Shown here: piece after piece, positions 43,571 to 51,819 of the stretch | Layout: every line of letters begins with the position of its first letter | How positions within the stretch are numbered: the first letter of the stretch is position 1 | NCBI GenBank assembly: GCA_002422605.1 | Contig: DISW01000023.1 | Location: 62,001 to 126,000, forward strand | Direction of reading: 5' to 3' | DNA length: 64,000 nucleotides | From: Bacteriovoracaceae bacterium UBA6200 | Lineage (GTDB): Bacteria; Bdellovibrionota; Bacteriovoracia; Bacteriovoracales; Bacteriovoracaceae | The notes under the pieces: model-generated | Told to the model about the DNA's origin: nothing | Databases searched by the model: none | The model's input: only the letters and a program-made list of their open reading frames with translations | Made by a program: the position numbers and the translations under genes

Positions 43571-44604
43571 AATTCTATTGATTGTCTTAAAAAATCAGCA
43601 TCCAAATGAGCGTAAATCATCGTCGTCTGAATATCTGAATGACCCAATAGCTTTTGAAGCGTATATAAGTTTCCTCCATTCATCATAAAGTGACTCGCGA
43701 ACGTATGCCGTAAATCGTGAAAGCGAATGATCTTTGAAAGGCCCGCATCTTTTTGAGCTACCATAAAATGTCTTTCTGTCACATGGTTGTAGTCCAAGTG
43801 ATTCCCACCTTCCTCAGTGAAGACGAACTGATCGTTTAAACGCTCTTTAAAGCGTTTTTGAAGAGAGGTCTTAACATTGGTATTCATCGGAATGAAACGC
43901 GATTTATTGGTCTTTGTGGTGTTTTTAAGGCCACTTCGACCTAGAGTGCGCGAAACAATAATTTGGGAGTTCACAAAGTCCACTTTGTCCCACATGAGAC
44001 CTAAAACTTCACCAAGTCGCATTCCTGAATTTAATGTGACCACATAAAGATCATAAAAAGGATCATTTCTCACAAAGTCTAAAAAGATTTTGATTTCTTC
44101 TTTCGACCAGTAGGTGAGATCGCGAGGAGGTTCTTTAAGTTCGGGGTAGCCCTTGATCGGATTCTTTAAAAGATGATTCGATCTAACGGCATCGTTTAGA
44201 ACTGTCTTAAAGACCATCATGACTTTATTAATCGTTCTCGGATGTTTCCCTTTCTCAAGCATACTGTTTTCAATAGCGCGAGCATGACGAATATTAATAT
44301 CACGAAGCTTTATAGCCCCCACGATAGGGTTGATGTAGTTCTTTAGATCAGCGGCATAGTTTCTTTGAGTCTGAGCAGCTTTTCGATTCTTTACTTCATT
44401 TTGAAACCAGTCTTCTGAAAGTTCTTTAAAATTTATTAAATTGTTGATCGTTACACCTGTAGATTCAAAACGGATACGTTCAATTTTCATCTCTGTTTTG
44501 AATTTGTCAGCATCATATTTTCGGTCAAAGACCTTTGATATGCGCCTACCATCAGGCAATCTTACGTCAACTCTGTACTTAGCTTTTGTTCTCGTCTTAG
44601 TCAT
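43555..44604 (-). CDS. int: Tyrosine recombinase, island integrase
   Basis: 349 residues from ATG 44604, which has GGAG 6 nt upstream; the frame opens at 44724 but those 40 residues are not integrase-like. N-terminal arm-binding region (KYRVDVRLPDGRRISKVFDRKYDADKF), SAM-like core binding helices, then the catalytic domain: Arg in SGMRLGEVLGLMW, HDLRH, GHSDIQTTMIYAH with the nucleophile Tyr. All catalytic residues are present, so it looks active. It resembles the phage P4/ssrA-type integrases with AP2-like N-terminus. It faces the left boundary. Confidence 0.93.
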   Translation of the reverse strand: MTKTRTKAKYRVDVRLPDGRRISKVFDRKYDADKFKTEMKIERIRFESTGVTINNLINFKELSEDWFQNEVKNRKAAQTQRNYAADLKNYINPIVGAIKLRDINIRHARAIENSMLEKGKHPRTINKVMMVFKTVLNDAVRSNHLLKNPIKGYPELKEPPRDLTYWSKEEIKIFLDFVRNDPFYDLYVVTLNSGMRLGEVLGLMWDKVDFVNSQIIVSRTLGRSGLKNTTKTNKSRFIPMNTNVKTSLQKRFKERLNDQFVFTEEGGNHLDYNHVTERHFMVAQKDAGLSKIIRFHDLRHTFASHFMMNGGNLYTLQKLLGHSDIQTTMIYAHLDADFLRQSIELIRFE

Positions 44605-44737
44605 ACAAGCTCCATTGGTTGGGGCTTGTTGCCTATTGCTGGTACCTCTATTTGAATGGAAAAGAGCGGTGTCTGACTCTATATCAGACACTACTCGTAA
44701 ATGTGAAGAGGTGAGTGGGATCATATCGTCTCATCCA

Positions 44738-45232
44738 TTAATCAATGATCATAGTAGGACGTTTTTTTTCTATGAATCCATACTTAGCATCGGCACCTAA
44801 AGAATTGGCCATGTTTTTGAACTTTTGACTGTACTCTAAAGGCTCAACGTCCCCCTGTGGGGGGGCCGGTGAGCCGTTAGTATTACTAATTGGTATTATT
44901 TCATTAGTATTATTAGTGTCCACTTCCTGGACTAGTTCAAGTCCAGTTAATGGACGGGTGGTGTCCAATTCGCACATCTCATAGAAATTAGATTTGTATT
45001 TTGGATCATTTTTTATCCGAATTAATCCAAATTTTTCTAAGATCTTTAAACACGAACTGATCGTAGTCCTACTGTTTATTCCTGTTAGTTCCATAATGCG
45101 CTTATAACCCACGAAACATGGATTAAAGCTTCTTAGAACCAGATATATGGCTTTGGCAAAAGGTGTGATTTTTGGATTTCTAATCACGTAATTTGGTATT
45201 TGTGTAAAACCTTTTTTGTTTGAATTTTTCAT
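44738..45232 (-). CDS. Winged helix-turn-helix protein of the island
   Basis: 164 residues. The N-terminal 90 residues fit a replication-initiator-type or ArsR/MarR-type winged HTH: GFTQIPNYVIRNPKITPFAKAIYLVLRSF, KRIMELTGINSRTTISSCLKILEKFGLIRI. The C-terminal part is low complexity (Asn/Thr/Pro-rich) ending with EKKRPTMIID. Such proteins are often encoded next to integrases and may control replication or excision genes. It lies 133 bp upstream of int on the same strand. Confidence 0.72.
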   Translation of the reverse strand: MKNSNKKGFTQIPNYVIRNPKITPFAKAIYLVLRSFNPCFVGYKRIMELTGINSRTTISSCLKILEKFGLIRIKNDPKYKSNFYEMCELDTTRPLTGLELVQEVDTNNTNEIIPISNTNGSPAPPQGDVEPLEYSQKFKNMANSLGADAKYGFIEKKRPTMIID

Positions 45233-45559
45233 GAATTTCCTCGTTTTTTGTTAAAGATCTCCTGTCCTCGTGAAAAGTTGAGGTTTATCAAGAGATGGCA
45301 TTTTGTATTTGTTTAAAAAATTCCCAGAAATTCTTAGAAAATTTTATAGTTCTCCATAGGAATATAAAATTCATGAGAATTTCTGAGGAATTTTGAGTGA
45401 TTTTCGATCGCTTTTCAGGGTAAATTCTTTATACACTTTTGAAAAATTCTCTGAAAATTGATCTAAATTCATTCTCTAAGCTTTTCTGCTTCAAGGAATT
45501 TCCTGTGAAATTCACATGAAATTCGCAGGAAATTCCTTAATTCCTTAAATTTCTCATTT
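45233..45559. other. 327-bp gene-free AT-rich region with repeats inside the island
   Basis: No convincing ORF. Many copies of AAATTC/GAATTT in both orientations. It ends in a perfect 13-bp inverted repeat (45493-45538) that encloses two TGAAATTC direct repeats. Position between the HTH and excisionase-like genes suits a control region or replication/transfer origin. Confidence 0.5.
45493..45538. repeat. Perfect 13-bp inverted repeat enclosing direct repeats
   Basis: AAGGAATTTCCTG (45493-45505) and CAGGAAATTCCTT (45526-45538), 20-bp spacer containing TGAAATTC twice. Each arm is itself nearly palindromic around AATT. Likely binding site of a dimeric regulator or initiator. Confidence 0.55.
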
Positions 45560-45751
45560 TCATGAGGTGCTTGTTTTTAATTTGTCGATCCATTCATGAA
45601 GGTCATTTAGATCGAAGCGAATCAAGCGTCCTATCTTAATGTAAGGGATTTCCTTTCGGAAGATGGCCGTTCGAAGTCGGGATTTTTTGATTTTCAAGAA
45701 ATCACAAGCTTCTGAAAGTGTTAATAATGACGTTCTACTTCTTAAATCCAT
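45560..45751 (-). CDS. Excisionase/AlpA-like helix-turn-helix protein
   Basis: 63 residues from ATG 45751 with AAGGAG 5 nt upstream. MerR/excisionase-type HTH: LLTLSEACDFLKIKKSRLRTAIFRKEIPYIKIGRLIRFDLNDLHEWIDK. Such small proteins bend DNA and direct excision or regulate integrase genes. It is separated from the winged-HTH gene by the repeat-rich region. Confidence 0.85.
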   Translation of the reverse strand: MDLRSRTSLLTLSEACDFLKIKKSRLRTAIFRKEIPYIKIGRLIRFDLNDLHEWIDKLKTSTS

Positions 45752-45863
45752 AAATTCTCCTTGAGAATTGTTTCTGCTTAATTGCAGATATGGATTCATG
45801 TTAATTGTGGCCTAGAGATTTAAGAAGATGAGAGAAATATGTTTTGAGTGCAACATTATTTCC

Positions 45864-46625
45864 CTAGGTTTGTACTGTTGTATCCATTAGATCAACTTTG
45901 TTTTGTAGGGATTTTTTAATTGCTTCACTCGAGAGGGGTAATTCTGAAAATAATTGTTGATAGTTAGTTTTTAAGTAAGACAAGATCTTTTCAAGATTAT
46001 TTTGGTAATAAGTCGTATCATTCTGAGTTAATATTTTTTTTACGTCATATAAAAAATGATCTTCGAAAGTATTTGATGGGCGTCCTCTTCTGGTATTTGG
46101 TTTATATCCGATTTCTTCAAGGTTGTTTCTTATTAGCAGATCAATTTGACTCACAAAACTTAGAGCTTCAGCGTCGAAAGATCGACTTCCTTTTGGAAGA
46201 AATTTTTTCACAAATAACATAAAAGGACCTGTCATTCTTTGATTGCCGGCTCTGTCATAAATATTTTTTAGAATACTATCAACCAAAGTTTTCTTCGCTA
46301 AAAGGATTGTTCGAAAAAAGATGTAAAACGAAATGCTTTTGCGAAGTTGCTCATTCTGATTTTCTGATAATTCTGATAATTCTGATAGTTCTGATAGTTC
46401 TGATAGTTCTTTATTTAACCCATCTATAATTTCAAATGATATCGGCAGATTGTAAACAACTTTGAAAAGATCATCCTGGTTTAGGACTGAGCGAATTTTA
46501 AATTTTTCTATTTTTATTTTTGGAATGAAAGGTAAAAATACTTCTTCGAAGGCCCGTGGATCTATCTGATTCTCTTTTAAGAATTCAAATGAAATACTTT
46601 CTTTCCATTTTGCTAGATCAATCAT
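45864..46625 (-). CDS. Hypothetical island protein with LSE tripeptide repeat
   Basis: 253 residues, soluble, helical. Near residue 75 there is an LSE repeat (SELSELSELSELSE) encoded by five 9-bp units. Further motifs: TRRGRPSNTFEDHFLYDVKKIL, a charged helical region. No family recognised; a regulator or structural partner of the island. It faces the same way as the HTH genes. Confidence 0.6.
   Translation of the reverse strand: MIDLAKWKESISFEFLKENQIDPRAFEEVFLPFIPKIKIEKFKIRSVLNQDDLFKVVYNLPISFEIIDGLNKELSELSELSELSELSENQNEQLRKSISFYIFFRTILLAKKTLVDSILKNIYDRAGNQRMTGPFMLFVKKFLPKGSRSFDAEALSFVSQIDLLIRNNLEEIGYKPNTRRGRPSNTFEDHFLYDVKKILTQNDTTYYQNNLEKILSYLKTNYQQLFSELPLSSEAIKKSLQNKVDLMDTTVQT
46362..46406. 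repeat. Nine-bp tandem repeat, five copies
   Basis: TTCTGATAA twice then TTCTGATAG three times, in frame within the 253-residue gene (Leu-Ser-Glu per unit on the minus strand). Length change by slippage would keep the frame. Confidence 0.85.
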
Positions 46626-46720
46626 CCCAAAGTCCTGCCTATATTTCCTAGACAGGGAACTTACCTTAATTAGGTTTTGTTTGCACCTAAAGATGTCCTT
46701 CTAGAGTTGCTTTGAGCAGT

Positions 46721-47293
46721 CTAAGCTTTCTTTCGCCGTGAAAGAGACATTCCATCGCGTCCCTTAGGGATAGGAGGTACTTTTTCATCAAGTTTGTCAT
46801 GCTCAACAACCAAAATAACGATACAGGTATTTTTAGGGAGCTGGACACGCTTATAAATATCTAAATAGGGTAACATTTCAGTAATGTTACCAACTCGATC
46901 GGTTAGATAATTGTAGAATGCTCGAGAGGGCAGTACGTGGATGCCGAGTTCAACTTGGTTTTCTATGACAGCTTTGTAAAGTTTCATTAAAGCTCGAAAG
47001 CTACTTGAAATATTTCCTGTTTCCCATTCGAAACCGACACGATATCTTTTAAAATCTTTATAAGCATCAAGTGGTTTAGCACGCATGCCCTCGAGATCCA
47101 TTTTGTGCTCTTCTTTCCATCCATCATTTTTAAGAATTGTTACGGTTTTCGTTTTAATAGGCTTTACGCCATTTCCCTTTTTCTTTGGAGGAATGACGAT
47201 TTTGGAATTCTTAATGGCTTTCTCTACCTCAGAGAATGCAATGGAGAATTTGATTGGATCCCCGTGGAGAATTATAGTTTCAATTATTTTCAT
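46721..47293 (-). CDS. Type II restriction endonuclease, BamHI/BglII-like
   Basis: 190 residues. The core VGFEWETGNISSSFRALMKLYKAVIENQVELGIHVLPSRAF resembles the BamHI/BglII-type nuclease core. Candidate catalytic residues are Asp80, Glu89 and Glu91: D-x8-E-x-E. As I recall, BglII has Asp84-x8-Glu93-x-Gln95 (same spacing) and BamHI an ExE. A strand with VILVVEHDKLDEK follows. Divergent (152 bp) from a DNA methylase gene, the normal arrangement of a type II pair. Recognition sequence unknown. Family is inferred from pattern and context. Confidence 0.7.
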   Translation of the reverse strand: MKIIETIILHGDPIKFSIAFSEVEKAIKNSKIVIPPKKKGNGVKPIKTKTVTILKNDGWKEEHKMDLEGMRAKPLDAYKDFKRYRVGFEWETGNISSSFRALMKLYKAVIENQVELGIHVLPSRAFYNYLTDRVGNITEMLPYLDIYKRVQLPKNTCIVILVVEHDKLDEKVPPIPKGRDGMSLSRRKKA

Positions 47294-47445
47294 TTAAATA
47301 ATTATATCGGTTATGAAATATGTTTAAGGCCTGGGCAGAATTTGCTTAAAAAGTGAGGAATTTTAAGACTATAAGGTGACTTGTGCACTGCTTTTAAGTG
47401 GCCAGATGTCGCAGTAAGAAATAACATCAAAAAACTGAGGTATTT

Positions 47446-48594
47446 ATGTCAAGAATCGACGGAAAAGTTAAGAACTGGGGCAGTCGCTCGGGTAAGTCTA
47501 AAACAAAAGATCCATCAAAATTGGATTTGCTAGATAAACTTAAATACCAAGGTCTATCCACTGACCTTTTAGAATTTGCCGTAAATAATCCCGATACATT
47601 TGCAGTCATGGCGCAAGAGATTCTGGAGTCGAAGTCAAAGCTAATTGAAAGTTCCGAAGCTACTGATCTAAAGAAAGCCTTTTCAACAAGACTTGGAACT
47701 CTTTATAAGGGAGATTGTATTAATCTCCTTACTTCTGATTTTATCAAAGATGGGTCAATTGATTGTATCTTTGCAGATCCTCCATTTAATCTTGCAAAAA
47801 ATTACGGAAGCAATGTTTCCGATGCGATGAATGACGAAGAGTACTTAGAATGGACGAGAACGTGGTTAGATCTTTGTGTTAATAAGCTTAAAGATGGTGG
47901 TTCGTTTTTCGTTTACAACATTCCGAAGTGGTCTACATATATTGCTCATCATCTTAACCAATCACTAACGATGAAAAGCTGGATAACGGTTGATTTAACT
48001 CTCTCAATGCCAATTCCTAACAGGCTTTATCCTTCTCATTATTCTCTTTTATATTTTGTTAAAGGTAGTAAACCTAAGCATTTTTCACCTCCTCGAGTAC
48101 CACTTAAAACCTGTGTCCGTTGTGGCAAAGAACAAAACGATTATGGTGGTTATAAGAATAAGATGCATCCTGAAGGGCTTAACCTTCGAGATGTTTGGAC
48201 TGATATTCCGCCTGTTCGCCATAATAAATATAAAAACCGTGATGCAAATGAATTAAGTTTGAAGCTTTTAGATAGGGTTTTAGATATTGCTACTGAAGAG
48301 GGTGATGTTGTTTTTGATCCATTTGGTGGAAGCGGAACAACCTATGTCGCTGCTGAACTGACTAAGAGAAAATGGATTGGGGTGGAGCTTGGAGATACCA
48401 AACCAATCATAGAGCGTCTTACGAATAGTGAAGATGATATTCGACTGATAGAGAAATATCACGGTGAGATTAATACGCTCTTTACTGATTGTGCGCTTGA
48501 GAAAAGACTTAAACACAATATCCCTGTTGGACAATACAGAGTGAGCGAAGAGCAGTTGAGAAGGGTTGATCCAAATCAAGGAATGTTTCAATAG
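47446..48594 (+). CDS. Beta-class DNA methyltransferase of the type II R-M pair
   Basis: 382 residues. Motif IV DPPFNL at Asp111 comes before the target recognition region, and motif I FDPFGGSGTT (Asp291) near the C-terminus, the beta-class order used by many N6-adenine and N4-cytosine enzymes. A CxxC pair in CVRCGKEQNDYGG lies in the recognition region. DPPF rather than SPPY favours adenine N6, but this is not certain. It protects sites from the divergent nuclease. The KAP NTPase gene starts 8 bp downstream, probably in the same transcript. Confidence 0.92.
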   Translation: MSRIDGKVKNWGSRSGKSKTKDPSKLDLLDKLKYQGLSTDLLEFAVNNPDTFAVMAQEILESKSKLIESSEATDLKKAFSTRLGTLYKGDCINLLTSDFIKDGSIDCIFADPPFNLAKNYGSNVSDAMNDEEYLEWTRTWLDLCVNKLKDGGSFFVYNIPKWSTYIAHHLNQSLTMKSWITVDLTLSMPIPNRLYPSHYSLLYFVKGSKPKHFSPPRVPLKTCVRCGKEQNDYGGYKNKMHPEGLNLRDVWTDIPPVRHNKYKNRDANELSLKLLDRVLDIATEEGDVVFDPFGGSGTTYVAAELTKRKWIGVELGDTKPIIERLTNSEDDIRLIEKYHGEINTLFTDCALEKRLKHNIPVGQYRVSEEQLRRVDPNQGMFQ

Positions 48595-48602
48595 GTTTTG
48601 AC

Positions 48603-50738
48603 ATGGTCGAAAAAAAGAATGCGTTAGATCCTGATCGACCCATCACTTCAAAAAATCAAGATAGATTTTCTAGGGCAAAATTTGCAAAAATAGTTGCTGA
48701 CCAGCTAATAACGACTCCGAAATACGAGAGTTTCGTGATTGGACTACTGGGCCCTTGGGGAAGTGGGAAAACATCAATTCTGAATATGGTTGAGGAAGCT
48801 CTCGCAAGTGAAAAATCTGTTAAAGTATTCAAGTTTAACCCTTGGTTTTTTTCTAACACCGAAGATCTGTTGAGTATTTTTTTCAGGGAACTTATTAACC
48901 AGATAGGACAATCAGACGAATCAAAACTTAAAGAAGTTGGTGAGGCATTAGAAAAATATTGCGGAATGCTCGCGCCTATTAAGTACATCCCTCTATTTGG
49001 TGAAGTTGCTGGTCAAGCATTGGAAGCAGGTAAGCAAGTAGGAGAGTTCATAGGATGGAAGGCAGGAAAGCAGCAGGGCAAAGGTATCCAAGAAGCAAAG
49101 AAGAATGTTGAATCTTTATTGCAAGATATCTCTGAAAGAATCATCGTATTTGTAGATGACTTGGATCGCCTTAATCCCTCCGAAGTAAAAGAAATTATGC
49201 GGTTGATTCGACTAATAGGAGACTTTCCTAACATAACGTACGTATTAGCCTACGACCAATCTATTTTAAAAAAATACCTTACAGATAATGAAATTGACGG
49301 ATATGACTTTTTAGAAAAAATAATCCAGATTTCTTATCATGTGCCGATACTTGGAGAATTTGATTTAAATAAGTTTTTGGCGGCTGAACTTAATAAGGTG
49401 CTTGAATCCTTTCCTGATCTTGAAATTAATCAACAAGATCTTACAGATATATATCACATTGGGATTAAAGGTTTATTTCGGAGTCCAAGAGATGTGAGAC
49501 GTTATATCAATGTATTGCCTGCAGCCTTTAAAAATCTTGAAAATGAGATTGCGGCTGTTGATATTCTCGCTCTTGAGGCGATAAGAGTACTACTGCCCGA
49601 ATTATATATCCAATTAGCAAAAAATAGAGACATACTCATTCTTTCAAAGGAAAGAGTTTTTTCCACTGACGATTCCCAAAAAAAAGAAAGATTCTTTCAG
49701 CTTGTCTCTCTAGCAAAAGATAGGAAAGAAGTCATTCAAACACTTTTTGAATTGATATTTCCATTAACTAAAAAGTTTACTACTAACTTATCCTTTGGAG
49801 GGTCATGGACAAAAACGTGGAGAGTTAATCGAAGAGTTGCTCACGCTGAAGTTTTTTCTTATTACTTGGAGAAAAGCCTACCTGATGGCGTTTTACCAAC
49901 GACTATCGTTCGTGAAGTCCTTGCTTCATTAGGAAATAAAGAAAGTCTAGAAAAGATTTTTAATGAGCTATCTGGCGAAGAGATAGAGCATCTTTTTGAT
50001 AGACTTGGCGACTATGATAATAAATTAAAGTTAAAACCTTCAGAGGTAATAGTAGCGATTCAAGTTATTTTCAATCACGCTGATAAGTTAAGAGAGGATC
50101 GTAGAGGGTTGTATGATTTTGGTGCGGAGATCGCACTTGGTTCTTTTAATTTAAGGCTTTTAGAATTTCTGGATGAAGGCGAAAGACTTGAAGTAATTGA
50201 AAAAATTCTCTTACAGATTAAAAAATTAACTTGGAAATGGGATTTGATTGGATTAGTTGGCCACATAGATGGCCTTGGGCATAAATTAATTAATAAAGAA
50301 GCCTCGGAAAGGCTAGAAAAAAAACTTGTGGATGAAATTGTATCCAGCCCCATAGCAATCTTGAAGGAAGAAAGAAATCTTGTTCAAATTTTACGTTTAG
50401 TTCATATTTCAAATTATCCTGAAAAAGAAAATTTTAGATCAAAGTTTGATGACTCTGATTTATTTCTAACTTTATTAGAGAAGATGTTACTCGTATCAAA
50501 ATCTCAATCAATGGGCCGTGTCGCTGTTAAAGTCACTGAATACTTACCATGGAGATGGCTAAATGAGCTTCTAGGGATAGATAGGATTGAAAGATTAGTT
50601 GATTCCTTAGTCCCTTCTCCTGAGTTTACTGAACGACAAAATAGGGCTCTTGAGTTAGCAAAAGGTTATTTGTCTGGAGCTTTGAAAGTATATGATCCAG
50701 AAATACATCTTAGAGATCCAAATGAAGAAAACACTTAG
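48603..50738 (+). CDS. KAP-family P-loop NTPase
   Basis: 711 residues. Walker A GPWGSGKT (50-57) followed by VFKFNPWFFSNTEDL, the KAP signature, and Walker B IIVFVDDLDRL with Asp185-Asp186. No obvious transmembrane insertion, unlike many KAP ATPases. The C-terminal 350 residues are helical and unrecognised. KAP NTPases appear in anti-phage islands; here it is coupled to the R-M methylase, perhaps as its third component. Last gene of the island; it ends 190 bp before attR. Confidence 0.88.
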   Translation: MVEKKNALDPDRPITSKNQDRFSRAKFAKIVADQLITTPKYESFVIGLLGPWGSGKTSILNMVEEALASEKSVKVFKFNPWFFSNTEDLLSIFFRELINQIGQSDESKLKEVGEALEKYCGMLAPIKYIPLFGEVAGQALEAGKQVGEFIGWKAGKQQGKGIQEAKKNVESLLQDISERIIVFVDDLDRLNPSEVKEIMRLIRLIGDFPNITYVLAYDQSILKKYLTDNEIDGYDFLEKIIQISYHVPILGEFDLNKFLAAELNKVLESFPDLEINQQDLTDIYHIGIKGLFRSPRDVRRYINVLPAAFKNLENEIAAVDILALEAIRVLLPELYIQLAKNRDILILSKERVFSTDDSQKKERFFQLVSLAKDRKEVIQTLFELIFPLTKKFTTNLSFGGSWTKTWRVNRRVAHAEVFSYYLEKSLPDGVLPTTIVREVLASLGNKESLEKIFNELSGEEIEHLFDRLGDYDNKLKLKPSEVIVAIQVIFNHADKLREDRRGLYDFGAEIALGSFNLRLLEFLDEGERLEVIEKILLQIKKLTWKWDLIGLVGHIDGLGHKLINKEASERLEKKLVDEIVSSPIAILKEERNLVQILRLVHISNYPEKENFRSKFDDSDLFLTLLEKMLLVSKSQSMGRVAVKVTEYLPWRWLNELLGIDRIERLVDSLVPSPEFTERQNRALELAKGYLSGALKVYDPEIHLRDPNEENT

Positions 50739-50755
50739 ATATGGTCCAATAATGA

Positions 50756-50773
50756 TGTGGCAAATATGTGGCA
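50756..50773 (+). repeat. Right pair of TGTGGCA repeats, probable integrase arm-type sites
   Basis: TGTGGCA at 50756-50762 and 50767-50773, 11-bp period, the same orientation and spacing as the left pair; 154 bp before attR. Confidence 0.6.
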
Positions 50774-50926
50774 AGTCACACGAAAATAGCCCTTTTTTGA
50801 CAAAAGTAACCAGCAATAAACAACAAGCTAATGTTAATAAAAAGTTCTTTAAATTCTATTGGTTAGATACGTTTAGAGTGGTCTGTTTTTGTTCTGTGTT
50901 TTCTAGTGAAAAATGCGTTCTATAAA

Positions 50927-50944
50927 TCCCACCACCTCCACCAT
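50927..50944 (+). repeat. attR, right island attachment repeat
   Basis: TCCCACCACCTCCACCAT, the displaced 3' end of ssrA; identical to attL over 18 bp. Confidence 0.88.
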
Positions 50945-50957
50945 CGTAAGATATAAA

Positions 50958-50983
50958 TTAACCACCGCAAGGTGGTTTTTTTA
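50958..50983 (+). terminator. Rho-independent terminator, probably the original ssrA terminator
   Basis: AACCACC, loop GCAA, GGTGGTT, then a T-run. It begins 14 bp after the attR copy of the ssrA end, the place where an ssrA terminator would sit before integration. Confidence 0.82.
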
Positions 50984-51080
50984 TTTGTAATAATATCAAT
51001 TAACTAGGCATGAGAAGCTCTCGAAGTTCATTTTCAAATATCACCTGAAATCACTGAAAATCACCCCTATTGCAAGACTT

Positions 51081-51120
51081 TGTATTTATCGGGTGTATTT
51101 ATCGCTTTTCGGTAAATACA
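51081..51120. promoter_or_regulatory. Three-copy operator-like repeat upstream of the 51-54 kb operon
   Basis: TGTATTTATCG at 51081-51091 and 51094-51104 (13-bp period), plus the inverted CGGTAAATACA at 51110-51120 with one mismatch. The second and third copies also form an 11-bp hairpin with a 5-nt loop. The cluster ends 35 bp before ATG 51156, so it could bind a repressor of that operon. Confidence 0.55.
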
Positions 51121-51155
51121 ATACCTCATTCTTTCTTTGAGTCTGGAGATTAAAA

Positions 51156-51794
51156 ATGACAATAGTTATTGATAAGGTTGTTTTAGATTTAACGAGTCTT
51201 TTCTTAGCTTCTGCAGGAATCTTTTCGGTTCTGACTAAATTCTATGTTCCGCAATTGAATCTAATGTATATGGGCCACAACCCACATGGCATTAAGCGAG
51301 ATGCAATTGATTCTATTTCAACGTGGATTTTTCTGCTCCTGGGACTCGTGGGTATTTTGCTCCAAGGATATTCAATTATAGATGATCACTCGCTGAAAAG
51401 ATTGCATACAAGAAATTGGTACTTAGTTGCCTTTGTATTGGGTATGGTTGGCACAATATTTCTTACCTACGTATTAGGGAAAGTTGGGAAATTCTTTGCG
51501 AAAAAAAAATGGGGACCTGAACTTGGAAGGAGATATGCAAAAAATTTAGAATACTTACATTTTATGGTTGGACATGAAAGTGAATGGTCTCAAAAATATA
51601 AGGATCGTAAAAGAATTAAGGATATTAAAGCGGAAGAGAGTTTTAGAAGTGCAAATGTGGAAAGTGCTCAGGAAATGATTGCTGACTTAGAAAGAATATT
51701 TGAAATAGATGTAAAAGATACTGTGTGGGTTGATAGGCTATTAAAAGTGCATAAATTTATTCTGCCTTATTATGTAGTTGAGGAATCCGAATAG
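51156..51794 (+). CDS. Three-helix membrane protein, first gene of a candidate defence operon
   Basis: 212 residues. Membrane helices at about 12-30 (LFLASAGIFSVLTKFY), 52-72 (TWIFLLLGLVGILLQGYS) and 90-112 (YLVAFVLGMVGTIFLTYVLG), then a soluble charged region of about 100 residues. No CNB, TIR or other known domain seen. Followed by the next gene after 25 bp. In signal-based defence systems a small membrane effector of this size kills or arrests the cell; that role here is inferred from the operon. Confidence 0.72.
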   Translation: MTIVIDKVVLDLTSLFLASAGIFSVLTKFYVPQLNLMYMGHNPHGIKRDAIDSISTWIFLLLGLVGILLQGYSIIDDHSLKRLHTRNWYLVAFVLGMVGTIFLTYVLGKVGKFFAKKKWGPELGRRYAKNLEYLHFMVGHESEWSQKYKDRKRIKDIKAEESFRSANVESAQEMIADLERIFEIDVKDTVWVDRLLKVHKFILPYYVVEESE

Positions 51795-51819
51795 CAGGTT
51801 CAAAGTCTAGGGAGATTTT

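Larger units (their letters stand above)
41474..50944. mobile_element. Integrative genomic island in the ssrA 3' end, carrying restriction-modification and defence-like genes
   Basis: About 9.45 kb bounded by the 18-bp direct repeat TCCCACCACCTCCACCAT (in ssrA and at 50927-50944). It contains a tyrosine integrase, an excisionase-like HTH gene, a second winged-HTH gene, a DUF6119 protein, an R-M pair and a KAP NTPase. Most genes are visibly more AT-rich than the backbone. Tyrosine recombinases commonly use ssrA as target. No phage structural, relaxase or conjugation genes are present, so it would be mobilised or carried by helpers. Confidence 0.9.
50739..51155. other. Right island end and following gene-free stretch
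   Basis: 417 bp without a convincing gene. It holds the right arm repeats, attR, the displaced ssrA terminator and an operator-like repeat cluster before the next gene. A 77-residue frame through the arm repeats is judged spurious. Confidence 0.6.

Noticed and set aside
50692..50925. ORF of 77 residues at the right island end
   Set aside because: Starts inside the KAP gene and runs through the arm repeats; composition not protein-like.
51081..51120. CRISPR-like repeat
   Set aside because: Only two direct copies with a 2-bp gap and one inverted copy; an operator cluster fits better.
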